Below, piece after piece: positions 48,572 to 57,961 of a DNA stretch of 64,000 nucleotides (positions are counted from its first letter, which is position 1; each line of letters starts with the position of its first letter). The translations under genes were made by a program, and so were the position numbers. Under the pieces are notes generated by a model. The model had not been told where the DNA came from and searched no databases. It worked only from the letters and a program-made list of their open reading frames with translations. Origin of the DNA: an uncultured Saprospiraceae bacterium (GTDB lineage: Bacteria > Bacteroidota > Bacteroidia > Chitinophagales > Saprospiraceae); NCBI GenBank assembly GCA_937959115.1, contig CALGAW010000022.1, forward strand, positions 1-64,000. Direction: 5' to 3'.

Positions 48572-48947
48572 AATTTATTTATTTGAATCTGACAATTGTG
48601 TTTTTGATTTTTTAATGGTATTCTCTTTATCAATTCTAATAGGGCACTAAGGTAAAATTATTTTATTAATCACGCAATGGTTAATAATATGAAAAAATTG
48701 ACAGTTTAAATTTATTTTCATATCTTAATGATATGATAATTTGATCTTAATTAAACCGAAAATGTTGTAAAGGCGATTTATTTTACCTATTTTCAGTTTA
48801 CAATTGCCTACCCAAGCAACATTATTGTGACTGTGAAGGAAATCTAAGTCTTAATAATTGCAAGATGAAAACTGTTTAACCATTAACTAAATTTTACAAG
48901 AAAGTTTATACCCATATACCTTCTTGGCAATTGGAAAAGAAACGTAG
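48572..48947. other. Divergent region between pdhC and recQ
   Basis: 376 AT-rich bases. On the minus strand TACCTTAG near 48645 is a poor -7 match for pdhC. No exact TAnnTTTG precedes recQ. ATTAACTAAATTTTACAAG at 48884 resembles the intergenic element family loosely. No gene seen. Confidence 0.45.
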
Positions 48948-51146
48948 ATGATCGATTTAAAAGAAAACCTTCATGATTCCCTGCACAACTATTTTGGATT
49001 TTCGAGTTTCAAAGGGAAACAAAAGGAGATAGTACTAAGTGTACTAAATGAAATTGACACCTTTGTCATCATGCCTACTGGAGGCGGCAAGTCACTTTGC
49101 TACCAACTACCCGCAATGATGATGGACGGAGTTGCCATAGTGATTTCACCCCTTATTGCTCTAATGAAAAACCAAGTAGACTCCATCAGAGCCTACAGCC
49201 AAACCGACGACGTAGCTCATTTTCTTAATTCTTCGCTGACCAAAACTCAAATCAGAAAAGTTAAAGAAGATATAGTCAATAGGAAGACAAAGCTACTTTA
49301 TGTAGCTCCAGAAACCCTTACAAAAGCTGAAAATATTGAATTCTTCAAGAGTGTAGAAATTTCTTTCGTTGCTGTTGATGAAGCACATTGTATCTCTGAA
49401 TGGGGACATGACTTCAGACCAGAATATAGAAGGATTAAAATTATGGTTGACGCCATAAACTCTAAGGTTCCTATTATTGCTTTAACCGCCACTGCTACAC
49501 CAAAAGTTCGTTCAGACATTATTAAGACCCTAAATTTACAAACGCCTAATATATTTATTTCTTCGTTTAATCGGGACAATCTTTATTATGAAGTAAGACC
49601 GAAACAAAAGAAAGAAAATGTCTTGAAAAGCATAGTGAAATATGTAAAAGACAATGCAGGTAAGTCAGGAATAATCTATGTTCAAAGTAGAAAGTCTACT
49701 GAGGAAATCTCAAAATTTCTTAGGGTAAATGGAGTTAGTTCCCTTCCGTATCACGCAGGACTAGATGCTAAAACACGATCAAAGACTCAGGATGACTTTT
49801 TGATGGAAGAAATTGATGTGATTGTAGCAACGATCGCCTTTGGAATGGGTATTGACAAACCTGACATTCGATTTGTTATTCATTATGATATTCCGAAAAG
49901 TATAGAAAATTATTATCAGGAAACTGGACGAGCGGGAAGAGATGGATTGGAAGGGAAATGTCTTGCGTTTTATGCCTACAAGGATATAATGAAACTGGAA
50001 AAATTCCTTAGAGACAAGCCAGTTGCAGAGCGGGAGCTGAATACCCAACTCATGAATGAGATCATGGCGTATTCTGAAACAGCTTCTTGTAGAAGAAAAT
50101 TCTTGCTACACTACTTTGGTGAAATGTTTGACGACACAAATTGCGAAAAAATGTGCGATTGCTGTCGATACCCGAAAGAAAAAATTCAGGTAAAAGATGA
50201 CATGAAAAAAGCATTGGATGTAGTAGCAGCACTCAATGAAAACAACAAGATAAAAGGAGTCATAAATATTCTTCAGGGAGCGGAAACGAAAGAAATTTTA
50301 GATTTTGGCCACAACCGCCTTGCAGAATTTGGGATTGGAAAGGATCAGGATAAACTTTTTTGGAATTCTATCATCCGACAAGCCTTACTTAATAATTTCT
50401 TGATCAAAGAAATCGAGAATTACGGTATTCTCAAGCTAACTGATCGTGGCAACACGTTTAGAAGTAGGCCGTGGGACATCGAAATCCCTATTAACACGGA
50501 TTTCGAAACTTTGGTGGAAGAGGATCCACAGCCTGCAGGAAAAGGAGCAATTATGGACCCCGTTCTCTTCAAAATTTTAAAAGATCTTAGAAGAGATATT
50601 TCAAAACAGAAAAATGTCCCTCCTTTCGTAATTTTTCAAGACCCATCTCTTGAAGATATGACCATGCAATATCCAGTCACAATGGAAGATTTGGAGAAAA
50701 TTGTTGGAGTCAGCAAAGGAAAGGCAATTCGATACGGTAAACCATTCATTGATTTGATTCAAAATTATGTTGAAGAAAACAATATTGACCGACCTACTGA
50801 GATTGTGATTAAAAGCATTGCTAACAAGTCAATGAAGAAGGTAACCATCATACAAAGTATCGATCGGAAAATACCTTTAGACGATATTGCTTCTAATGCG
50901 CAAATGACAATGGACGAATTGTTACACGAATTAGAGATAATTGTTGGATCAGGCACAAAGCTTGACCTTAATTTTCACATAGAAAGCAATATAGACGAAT
51001 ATTCTAGAGAGGATATTTATGATTACTTCATGGAAGCGGCAACTGATTCAGTGGAAAATGCATTCGAGGAACTGAAAGAAGATGATATTACGCTTGAGGA
51101 AATCAAGATAATGAGAATTAAATTTTTGTCTGATATGGGTAATTAA
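48948..51146 (+). CDS. recQ: ATP-dependent DNA helicase RecQ
   Basis: A 732-residue superfamily 2 helicase. Seen: motif I PTGGGKSLCYQLPA near residue 43, motif II VDEAHCISEWGHDFRPEY near 143, motif III ALTATATPKVRSDI near 175, motif VI QETGRAGRDGLEGKC near 325, the zinc Cys set (CRRKFLLHYFG, then CEKMCDCC) near 375-405, a winged-helix part, and an HRDC domain ~525-605 (LKDLRRDISKQKNVPPFVIF). The extra C-terminal ~120 residues (KVTIIQSIDRKIPLDDIASN...) resemble a helix-turn-helix extension found in Bacteroidota RecQ. It restarts or repairs stalled forks. Single gene with a strong terminator. Confidence 0.97.
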   Translation: MIDLKENLHDSLHNYFGFSSFKGKQKEIVLSVLNEIDTFVIMPTGGGKSLCYQLPAMMMDGVAIVISPLIALMKNQVDSIRAYSQTDDVAHFLNSSLTKTQIRKVKEDIVNRKTKLLYVAPETLTKAENIEFFKSVEISFVAVDEAHCISEWGHDFRPEYRRIKIMVDAINSKVPIIALTATATPKVRSDIIKTLNLQTPNIFISSFNRDNLYYEVRPKQKKENVLKSIVKYVKDNAGKSGIIYVQSRKSTEEISKFLRVNGVSSLPYHAGLDAKTRSKTQDDFLMEEIDVIVATIAFGMGIDKPDIRFVIHYDIPKSIENYYQETGRAGRDGLEGKCLAFYAYKDIMKLEKFLRDKPVAERELNTQLMNEIMAYSETASCRRKFLLHYFGEMFDDTNCEKMCDCCRYPKEKIQVKDDMKKALDVVAALNENNKIKGVINILQGAETKEILDFGHNRLAEFGIGKDQDKLFWNSIIRQALLNNFLIKEIENYGILKLTDRGNTFRSRPWDIEIPINTDFETLVEEDPQPAGKGAIMDPVLFKILKDLRRDISKQKNVPPFVIFQDPSLEDMTMQYPVTMEDLEKIVGVSKGKAIRYGKPFIDLIQNYVEENNIDRPTEIVIKSIANKSMKKVTIIQSIDRKIPLDDIASNAQMTMDELLHELEIIVGSGTKLDLNFHIESNIDEYSREDIYDYFMEAATDSVENAFEELKEDDITLEEIKIMRIKFLSDMGN

Positions 51147-51161
51147 ACGAACGTTTAATTA
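51140..51161. repeat. Perfect 10-bp inverted repeat across the recQ stop codon
   Basis: TAATTAAACG and CGTTTAATTA are separated by AA. The recQ stop TAA (51144-51146) lies in the left arm. It sits six bases before the terminator stem. Confidence 0.7.
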
Positions 51162-51166
51162 CTAGG

Positions 51167-51213
51167 AGCCTTTATCTGTATAAGCAAATTGCTTTACGAT
51201 AAAGGCTTTTTTA
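51167..51213 (+). terminator. Intrinsic terminator of recQ
   Basis: AGCCTTTATC pairs with GATAAAGGCT, with an inner AAGCA/TGCTT stem, followed by TTTTTTATTT. Confidence 0.93.
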
Positions 51214-51244
51214 TTTCACTCGGTGTAGCTAAATTGACATTTGG

Positions 51245-51260
51245 GGGCGAATTGCAATTC
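51245..51260. repeat. Palindromic intergenic repeat, copy 1
   Basis: GGGCGAATTGCAATTC is repeated exactly at 59576-59591. The centre GAATTGCAATTC is a perfect palindrome. The rest of this region (51214-51446) shows no gene. Confidence 0.6.
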
Positions 51261-51446
51261 ACCCTTACAGGAGCCAGCTTCATTTAATTCGGAAAACCAG
51301 ATTCCACAAAATTCTTTTACGGCATAAGCAATTATCTGCGACTGATATTTGTTATTAGCTGTTTAGATACGGCTCATTCCTATCGTTATTTACTAGTATC
51401 GTCTACACAATTCGCGAATTGTATCCACTAATTCAAATATTCGATT

Positions 51447-51454
51447 TATTTTTG
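51447..51454 (+). promoter_or_regulatory. rlmD: -7 element of rlmD
   Basis: TATTTTTG matches TAnnTTTG; a TTG at 51419-51421 is 25 bases upstream, longer than usual. Transcription would begin near 51461, leaving about 25 bases before the UUG start. Confidence 0.45.
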
Positions 51455-51485
51455 CCTTAATCATTACTTATTAAATAAAACAGGT

Positions 51486-52898
51486 TTGGGCAGAAATAGA
51501 AAGAAGACAATTCTCGAAAACATCGAGATCACAGATATCGCCGACAAAGGAAAAGCCGTCGGTCGACACGAAGGAAGGGTTGTGTTTGTGGCTGATGCCG
51601 TACCAGGAGATACTGTCAATGTATTAATTCAGAAAACACGAAAAGGTAACTTGATTGGCAAAGCCATCCAGTTGATAACCCCTTCAGAAGACCGTATAGA
51701 GCCGCTCTGTAAGCACTTTGGCGTTTGTGGCGGCTGTAAGTGGCAACATCTTGGATACGCAGCACAGCTCAAGTATAAAGAGCAAACAGTAACCAATGCC
51801 TTTCAGCGAATTGCCAAAGTGCTTGTTGGGGAATTTCTGCCGATTGTTGGCGCTGATCACACAGAATATTACAGGAACAAACTAGAATTTTCCTTTTCAA
51901 ATAAGCGCTGGCTCACAGAAGAAGAAGTCAACTCAGGGGAAGAATTCGGTCAACGGAACGCCCTTGGGTTTCACAGGCCTGGCGCATTTGACAAAATTGT
52001 GGACGTAGAACACTGTTGGTTACAGCCCGACCCTTCAAACGCCATCCGGAATGCGGTAAGAGATTTTGCCCTTGAAAATGACTTGAAATTCTTTGATATC
52101 AGAGCACAGACTGGCTTGCTTAGGCAGTTGTATATCCGCATTTCTAGTGTGGGTGAAGTGATGGTGCTTGTTAGTTTTTATCAAGATGACAAGGAGCCAA
52201 TAACAGCGTTGCTCAATCATTTAAAAGAAAAATTTGCTGAGATCACCTCGCTGATGTACGTGATCAACGGTAAAAAGAATGATACGATTTATGATTTGCC
52301 GATAGAGCTATGGGCTGGGAAACCTTTTTTGCTAGAGAAATTAAGAGATGTAAAGTTTAAGGTTGGACCGAAATCGTTTTTTCAAACCAATACGGCACAA
52401 GCGGTAAAGCTGTATGACAAGGTACTAGAATTTGCTGAGTTAACGGGCGCAGAGAGTGTTTATGACTTGTATACAGGGATCGGTAGTATTGCCTGTTATG
52501 TATCCAGTCATTGCAAAACGGTTGTCGGAATTGAAGAGGTGGCGCCTGCGATAGACGACGCGCGTGAAAACGTAGCGCTGAATTCGATAGAAAACGCTAC
52601 GTTTTATGCTGGCGATGTGAAAGACATACTGGATGAGGACTTTTTTAAGAAACATGGCCGACCGGACCTTGTCATTACTGATCCTCCAAGAGCTGGAATG
52701 CATAAGAATGTTGTCCAATCACTGATTAATCTGGGCGCGCCTAAGATTGTTTATGTAAGTTGCAATCCAGCGTCACAAGCAAGAGATATTAGTTTATTAA
52801 GTACTCATTACGATGTTATCAAGGTGCAGCCGGTGGATATGTTTCCGCACACACATCATATAGAAAGTGTTGCTCTGCTTATCCTCAAAAACGAATAG
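51486..52898 (+). CDS. rlmD: 23S rRNA (uracil-C5)-methyltransferase, UUG start
   Basis: A 470-residue SAM-dependent RNA methyltransferase of the RlmD/RumA family. Seen: TRAM domain ~10-70 (TILENIEITDIADKGKAVGR, AVPGDTVNVLI), iron-sulfur Cys set in CKHFGVCGGCKWQH near 80 with a further Cys in EHCWLQ near 180, SAM loop YDLYTGIGSIACYV near 325, VITDPPRAGMHKNV near 398, and the catalytic Cys in IVYVSCNPASQARD near 425. The TRAM domain begins almost at once and no in-frame ATG precedes it, so TTG at 51486 is the start. It methylates U1939-type positions of 23S rRNA; assignment to the exact site is by family. Confidence 0.94.
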   Translation: MGRNRKKTILENIEITDIADKGKAVGRHEGRVVFVADAVPGDTVNVLIQKTRKGNLIGKAIQLITPSEDRIEPLCKHFGVCGGCKWQHLGYAAQLKYKEQTVTNAFQRIAKVLVGEFLPIVGADHTEYYRNKLEFSFSNKRWLTEEEVNSGEEFGQRNALGFHRPGAFDKIVDVEHCWLQPDPSNAIRNAVRDFALENDLKFFDIRAQTGLLRQLYIRISSVGEVMVLVSFYQDDKEPITALLNHLKEKFAEITSLMYVINGKKNDTIYDLPIELWAGKPFLLEKLRDVKFKVGPKSFFQTNTAQAVKLYDKVLEFAELTGAESVYDLYTGIGSIACYVSSHCKTVVGIEEVAPAIDDARENVALNSIENATFYAGDVKDILDEDFFKKHGRPDLVITDPPRAGMHKNVVQSLINLGAPKIVYVSCNPASQARDISLLSTHYDVIKVQPVDMFPHTHHIESVALLILKNE

Positions 52899-52995
52899 TA
52901 TGGGCTGATTTTTATTGCTTTATTGTCTAAATAAAAGCATTGAAAACCATTCTCACAAATTAGTGAAACAAATTTAACAGAATTACGTATAACTA

Positions 52996-53014
52996 TCACA
53001 GGAGTTTCCTGTGA
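52996..53014 (+). promoter_or_regulatory. 8-bp hairpin before the signalling operon
   Basis: TCACAGGA and TCCTGTGA flank a GTT loop, 15 bases before the ATG at 53030. It has no T-run on the plus strand, so it is not a terminator; placement in the likely leader suggests control of the downstream operon or RNA stability. Confidence 0.5.
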
Positions 53015-53029
53015 AAAAAGACAAAACTG

Positions 53030-53398
53030 ATGTCAGAGGAAACAAATTCGCTAGAAGCTTTAAAACTAGACTTAAAGAAATTTTCAAAAGTATTAAAAGA
53101 AGCTTCCAGCACTGTAAAAAACGAAGGTGTTTCAGAGTACCCTATTTTTATTGTCCACAAAGAGGATTTAAGTATGGGTATTTTATTAATTGAACCAACA
53201 CAAAGCGGGAGTTATTGGTCCTTTAGTGTTTCAACTATGGAAGAGTTCGTATCGAAAAATCTCATCCAAAATGTTAAAGTTGAATCTTTTAAAAAGGCAT
53301 ATAAAGATCCAGAAACTCATTTATGTTTGTTTATAATTGATCCTAGTGAGGCGAATTTCATCTTTGTTCCGCATGTAACGAGAGAAGTAAACAACTAA
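53030..53398 (+). CDS. Conserved-looking hypothetical protein, 122 residues
   Basis: I do not recognise a named family. A charged N-terminal helix (SLEALKLDLKKFSKVLKEAS) precedes an alpha/beta domain (YPIFIVHKEDLSMGILLIEP, WSFSVSTMEEFVSKNLIQ, HLCLFIIDPSEANFIFVPH). No signal peptide or membrane segment. The stop is three bases before the ATG of the hybrid kinase, so the two are co-translated and this small protein probably works with that signalling system, for instance as a partner or input protein; that is inference. The start ATG 53030 lies 15 bases behind a perfect hairpin. Confidence 0.8.
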   Translation: MSEETNSLEALKLDLKKFSKVLKEASSTVKNEGVSEYPIFIVHKEDLSMGILLIEPTQSGSYWSFSVSTMEEFVSKNLIQNVKVESFKKAYKDPETHLCLFIIDPSEANFIFVPHVTREVNN

Positions 53399-53401
53399 CA
53401 A

Positions 53402-56185
53402 ATGGAGAAGCAAGAGTCACATGGAAAAATTTTGATTATTGAGGATAATCTTGGCGATGCACGACTTGTAGAGATATTCCTTGAACAAACAAATCTAATT
53501 CATTTTGAATCTATTGTGCATTGCTATACCCTTCGAGATGCGTTCGAGCAACTTGAAAAAGAAACATTTGCTGCGGTATTACTTGACATACATTTGCCTG
53601 ATAGTCATGGTATTTCTACCCTAGAAGAACTTCTAGATCGGTTCCCTGAGATAAACGTGATCCTAATGACAGGATATAACGATCGTCAAATTGGTTTACA
53701 AGCCATTCAAAAAGGAGCGCAGGATTTCCTTGTAAAAGGAGAATTTAAAGCTCCAGAACTAGCGAAAACGGTCAATTATTCTATTGAGCGTAACAAAATT
53801 ATCAAACGACTGGAAGAAACGCAGCGGACAACAAATATTGGCCACTGGGAAGTTGACCTTCAAACTAAAACGTTTGTAGCATCAGAAGAAGTATATCGAA
53901 TTTTTGAAACGTCTTCAAAAGAAACAAATGTTAGCTATGAATATGCCTTAAGTTTCATTCATCCAGACGATGTCGGTGAAGCCAAGGAAATCGCTAGGAA
54001 GTTACTTGAAGAAAAAGTAGCTGTAAAAAAGGATTTACGAATTATCCGAAGAAATGATAAGCAAGGATATGTTTGTCTTACTGGTAAAGTGGTCAATATC
54101 GTAGATGGAAAAGTAACAAAGATATCGGGTGTTCTTCAAGACATTACTAAAGTAAAATTGAATGAACTTGAAATATTAAAAGGAAAAGAGCGCTATCAAA
54201 ATATTTTTAATTCTTCAAAAGATGCCATTTATGTAAAACAAAAGACGGGTGGATTCTTTGATTTTAATGATGCATCAAAAGATCTATTTGGATATTCTGA
54301 AACGGAACTAAAGAATATAGACTACAATGCTCTTTTCGTTGATAATCAAAAACGCCTTGAATTTGAAAAAATACTAGAAACTGGAGAATCAGTTAGTGAT
54401 TTTCCAATTACTATAGTTACTAAAACGGGTGAAGAGAAAAATTGCCTACTGACAGCCAACCAAATGCGCCCAGAAGGAATAACAGGTTACCATGAAGGAG
54501 TATTGGGTTATCATGTCATTATCCGAGATATTTCTGATGCGCTGAAGGCTGAACAGTTCAAAAAGGAAAAAGAAATTGCCGAAAGGCAGTCTAAAATGAG
54601 AGAAGAGCTCCTAGCAAATGTGAGCCATGAAATGAGAACCCCAATGAATGCCATTTTCGGTTTTGCCAATCTGTTGCTCGACGATAACCTTAATGAAGAA
54701 CAGAAAAAACATGTAAAATTGATTGTCAGCTCATCAAGCCATTTGATGAAAATTATCAATGATATTCTTGATGTTTCAAAACAGACAAACAACGACATAG
54801 AGTTTGAGGAAGCGCCAATGGACTTTAAGACCATGGTCACCAACATGAAAGATGTATTTACAAATCCTACGAAGGCAAAAAATATCGAATTCTCTGTGGA
54901 ATATGATTCTAACTTACCAGAAAGAATTATTGGCGACCCTAAAAGAATTAATCAAGTCTTGATCAACCTTTGTAATAATGCAGTGAAGTTTACTGAAGAA
55001 GGTTCAGTCAAACTATCCGCCCTAAAACTAAATGAAACAGAAGAAAATGTTTCTATTCGTGTTAGTGTTGTAGATACAGGGATTGGAATCAAGGAAGAGC
55101 ACTTGCCAATAATTTTCCAACCATTTACTAGAGTTGCGGATAGCAAGAAGAAACTATATGAGGGAACAGGACTTGGGCTTTCCATTATCAAAGCGGTGAT
55201 AGAACAACAAGGCGGAACGATTGATGTGAAAAGTGAACTTGGAAAAGGGTCGGAGTTTTCTTTTGATCTTACTTTTAGAAAATGTAAGACAAATGAAACG
55301 GAAATTATTGTCGAAAAGCATGACTTTAGTGAAGTTGATGATAATTTATTAATGATTTTACTCGTAGAGGATAATAATCTAAATCAAATGGTGGCTAAAA
55401 AGACAATCTTGCGTCAATGGCCAAAAGCTACGGTGGATATTGCAGAAAATGGGAAAATTGCAATTGAACAAATCATAAAAAAAGAGTACGACCTAATTTT
55501 GATGGATATTCAAATGCCAATTATGGATGGTATTGAAGCGACAAAATGCATACGAGAAACACTGGATACTCCGAAATGTGATGTACCAATTATTGCAATG
55601 ACAGCGCATAAAAATGTAAAGGATGATGAAAAACACATTCAATATAAAATGAATGATTGTATTTTAAAACCCTTTGAACCCAAAGAACTTTTTTCCATCA
55701 TACATAAATACACCTCAAACAAACCATCAAAACAGGAAAAAATAGTAGAAGAACCACAGCCGAGTTACGTTGACTTTTCCTATTTGAATTTGTATGCAAA
55801 TGATGATGACGAGTTCAAGAAATTAATGATAGAAGGAATTCTAACAGACACGCCTCCTCATGTTGTCAAATTGAATAAATTAGCATTAGACGAAAACTGG
55901 GAAGAACTGCAAAAAGTAAGTCATTTGCTCAAAACATCTTTCCCTTTTATTGGTAATGAAACGCTTACCACAAACAATGAAAAAATTGACGCGTCGCTTA
56001 AGCGCTGGAAAGAAGGTGAACTGTCTGATAACGAAATACTTGAGTTGGTTCCTCCGCTAGTAGAAACAGTATGCACATACTTCAATTATTCCATCTCAGA
56101 AATCTATTCTGAGTACTTAAAACTAGGTGGTGAAACCACCCCTAAACCCGAAAAAGTACCAACGTCTATCAACCAACCAAATTAA
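53402..56185 (+). CDS. Cytosolic hybrid sensor kinase: REC-PAS-PAS-HisKA-HATPase-REC-Hpt
   Basis: A 927-residue phosphorelay protein without membrane segments. In order: receiver ~8-125 (Asp in AVLLDIHLPDSHG near 62), PAS ~145-255, PAS ~265-380, a coiled linker, HisKA with LLANVSHEMRTPMNAIFG near 410, HATPase_c ~450-630 (QVLINLCNNAVKFTEEG, VDTGIGIKEEH, GTGLGLSIIKA), a second receiver ~650-770 (LILMDIQMPIMDG near 702), and a C-terminal Hpt domain with SHLLKTSFPFIG near 845. All relay residues are present. The N-terminal receiver suggests input from another kinase. It forms an operon with the 122-residue protein before it; a lone receiver gene follows after 129 bases. Confidence 0.95.
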   Translation: MEKQESHGKILIIEDNLGDARLVEIFLEQTNLIHFESIVHCYTLRDAFEQLEKETFAAVLLDIHLPDSHGISTLEELLDRFPEINVILMTGYNDRQIGLQAIQKGAQDFLVKGEFKAPELAKTVNYSIERNKIIKRLEETQRTTNIGHWEVDLQTKTFVASEEVYRIFETSSKETNVSYEYALSFIHPDDVGEAKEIARKLLEEKVAVKKDLRIIRRNDKQGYVCLTGKVVNIVDGKVTKISGVLQDITKVKLNELEILKGKERYQNIFNSSKDAIYVKQKTGGFFDFNDASKDLFGYSETELKNIDYNALFVDNQKRLEFEKILETGESVSDFPITIVTKTGEEKNCLLTANQMRPEGITGYHEGVLGYHVIIRDISDALKAEQFKKEKEIAERQSKMREELLANVSHEMRTPMNAIFGFANLLLDDNLNEEQKKHVKLIVSSSSHLMKIINDILDVSKQTNNDIEFEEAPMDFKTMVTNMKDVFTNPTKAKNIEFSVEYDSNLPERIIGDPKRINQVLINLCNNAVKFTEEGSVKLSALKLNETEENVSIRVSVVDTGIGIKEEHLPIIFQPFTRVADSKKKLYEGTGLGLSIIKAVIEQQGGTIDVKSELGKGSEFSFDLTFRKCKTNETEIIVEKHDFSEVDDNLLMILLVEDNNLNQMVAKKTILRQWPKATVDIAENGKIAIEQIIKKEYDLILMDIQMPIMDGIEATKCIRETLDTPKCDVPIIAMTAHKNVKDDEKHIQYKMNDCILKPFEPKELFSIIHKYTSNKPSKQEKIVEEPQPSYVDFSYLNLYANDDDEFKKLMIEGILTDTPPHVVKLNKLALDENWEELQKVSHLLKTSFPFIGNETLTTNNEKIDASLKRWKEGELSDNEILELVPPLVETVCTYFNYSISEIYSEYLKLGGETTPKPEKVPTSINQPN

Positions 56186-56314
56186 ATATAATTCTTGCAA
56201 AAATAATCCAAAAAACACGATATTGTCTGGGTTTATTTTCCTATCTTTAGAGCACAATCTCCATTTTCAATTTTTTAATTTATGCCGTTCAAATTCGGTA
56301 TCTAAAACCAACAG

Positions 56315-56692
56315 ATGAAATTGAAAATTCTAATTTGCGAGGATGAGGAAGTGATGATGACTGCACTTGATTTCAGACTTAAAAAGCAAAATTTCGACAC
56401 CATTAAGGCAGAAGACGGAGCCATCGCCAAGGAAAAAATCCTTGCTGAAAAACCGCACATGATTATAGCAGATATTATGATGCCGCGAGTCACTGGGCTT
56501 GAATTAATTTCTTTCGTTAGAGATGAACTCAAATCAGATATTCCGATCATCATCATCTCATCTTTAGAAAGCGAAGAAGTTGTAATAGAAGCGATGCGTC
56601 TGGGAGCAAATGATTTTATTTCAAAACCATTTAGACCAGACGAATTAATTTTAAGAATTAAGAATATTCTTGGAATTGCTGCAACATCTTAG
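56315..56692 (+). CDS. Single-domain response regulator (CheY-like)
   Basis: A 125-residue receiver domain and nothing else: acidic pocket LKILICEDEEVMM, phospho-Asp in MIIADIMMPRVTG near residue 52, Ser in PIIIISSLESEE near 82 (in place of the more common Thr) and Lys in NDFISKPFRPDEL near 104. It carries no output domain. Located 129 bases behind the hybrid kinase with Hpt domain, so it is the natural final acceptor of that relay (inference). TATCTTTA near 56242 is a near-consensus -7 element, so it may also be expressed alone. Confidence 0.94.
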   Translation: MKLKILICEDEEVMMTALDFRLKKQNFDTIKAEDGAIAKEKILAEKPHMIIADIMMPRVTGLELISFVRDELKSDIPIIIISSLESEEVVIEAMRLGANDFISKPFRPDELILRIKNILGIAATS

Positions 56693-56754
56693 ATAGAACT
56701 GACTTCTAGTTAAAGGAAATTACAAACTAAAATCAACACTGTTCTGTGAACCCA

Positions 56755-56785
56755 TTGCGTACTCGTCTGTTTTTCACTAAATTTG
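56755..56785 (+). promoter_or_regulatory. chrA: Promoter of chrA
   Basis: TTG at 56755-56757 and TAAATTTG at 56778-56785 are 20 bases apart, matching the Bacteroidota pattern; the ATG at 56801 is 15 bases further on. Confidence 0.65.
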
Positions 56786-56800
56786 ACGAAATTATAGGCA

Positions 56801-57961
56801 ATGGGCACAATCAATACCGGTTTCCTGAAAGACATCATGTTACTTTCCTTCTCAGCATTTGGAGGGCCAAGCGCACACATTGCTCTTGCTCTTGAACACC
56901 TTGTGCGAAGGAAAAAATACCTTACAGAAGATGAGTTGGTAGAACTGATGGCCCTGTGCTCTATGTTGCCTGGCCCTACCTCTACTCAAACGATTACTTC
57001 GATCGGGTACAAGCTTGGTGGCCCCCAACTGGCATTACTTACATTAATGACATGGGTCTTGCCAGCAGTGATTGGTATGTCTGTGCTCAGCTATATATAT
57101 CTATGGTTTACTCAGCAGTATGCTCACTTAGATGTATTTAGATATCTGCTTCCTGTAGCCGTTGGGTTTGTGGTGTATGCTGCGTATAAAATAGGTAAAA
57201 AGGTTGTCAAAAATCAGTTTACTGGTATCCTGTTTATTGTATCAGGTATCATAGCGGCTTTGGTTCGCACCCCTTGGATTTTCCCTGTTTTACTGATTGT
57301 TGGAGGCGTACTTTCTAATTTTATCAGTAAATCGGAAGTCAAATCCGCTGTTCAGCGGCCTAAAATTCGATGGGTATACCTTCTTTTGTTTTTCGCTATT
57401 TTTGCTAGCGCTATCCTTCTCGTCCAAGTCACGAATCACCCCGCTGCAGTGCTTTTTGAAAGCTTTTATCGCTTTGGAAGTCTCATTTTCGGGGGAGGAC
57501 AAGTCTTGATTCCGATTATGCAAACAGAATTGGTTGACGCAAAGGCTTACCTTACCAACGAGTCTTTTTTAACTGGCTATGGATTGGTGCAGGCAATGCC
57601 AGGACCCGTTTTTAGTTTTAGTGCATTTGCTGGTGGGCTGGCCTTGCGCGATACCTCGCAGCTGCTTGGTTGTTTGTTGGGGGCGATTGCTATTTTTCTA
57701 CCTGGCACCTTGCTCATTTTCTTCGTTTATCCCGTTTGGGAATGGTTGAAACAGTATGCTGTGATCCAGCGAGCGATGCCTGGTGTGAATGCTGCGGCGG
57801 GTGGACTTATCTTAGCTGCTGTCTATGTGCTAGGAGGCAGTTTGGAAGCAGAATGGTGGTCTTATGCACTCGTAGCGCTTACCTTTATTGCATTAGAGTA
57901 TTTAAAGATCTCTGGAATCTTGCTTGTCGTTAGCGCCATTCTGTTGGGCGTCATTATTTAG
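56801..57961 (+). CDS. chrA: Chromate transporter ChrA family protein
   Basis: A 386-residue membrane protein of the CHR superfamily in its long, two-domain form. The paired halves are visible: FSAFGGPSAHIALALEHLV with LCSMLPGPTSTQTITSIGYK near residues 12-70, and FGGGQVLIPIMQTELV with GYGLVQAMPGPVFSFSAFAGG near 225-270. Each half has about five to six hydrophobic helices. Family members export chromate, probably with protons, and some act on other oxyanions; resistance is not shown here. No chrB regulator is present. It has its own promoter. Confidence 0.93.
   Translation: MGTINTGFLKDIMLLSFSAFGGPSAHIALALEHLVRRKKYLTEDELVELMALCSMLPGPTSTQTITSIGYKLGGPQLALLTLMTWVLPAVIGMSVLSYIYLWFTQQYAHLDVFRYLLPVAVGFVVYAAYKIGKKVVKNQFTGILFIVSGIIAALVRTPWIFPVLLIVGGVLSNFISKSEVKSAVQRPKIRWVYLLLFFAIFASAILLVQVTNHPAAVLFESFYRFGSLIFGGGQVLIPIMQTELVDAKAYLTNESFLTGYGLVQAMPGPVFSFSAFAGGLALRDTSQLLGCLLGAIAIFLPGTLLIFFVYPVWEWLKQYAVIQRAMPGVNAAAGGLILAAVYVLGGSLEAEWWSYALVALTFIALEYLKISGILLVVSAILLGVII

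Noticed and set aside
53011-53193. GTG-initiated 60-residue frame with AGGAG just upstream
   Set aside because: The AGGAG is inside a perfect hairpin and the frame is an out-of-frame shadow of the well-formed gene at 53030-53398.
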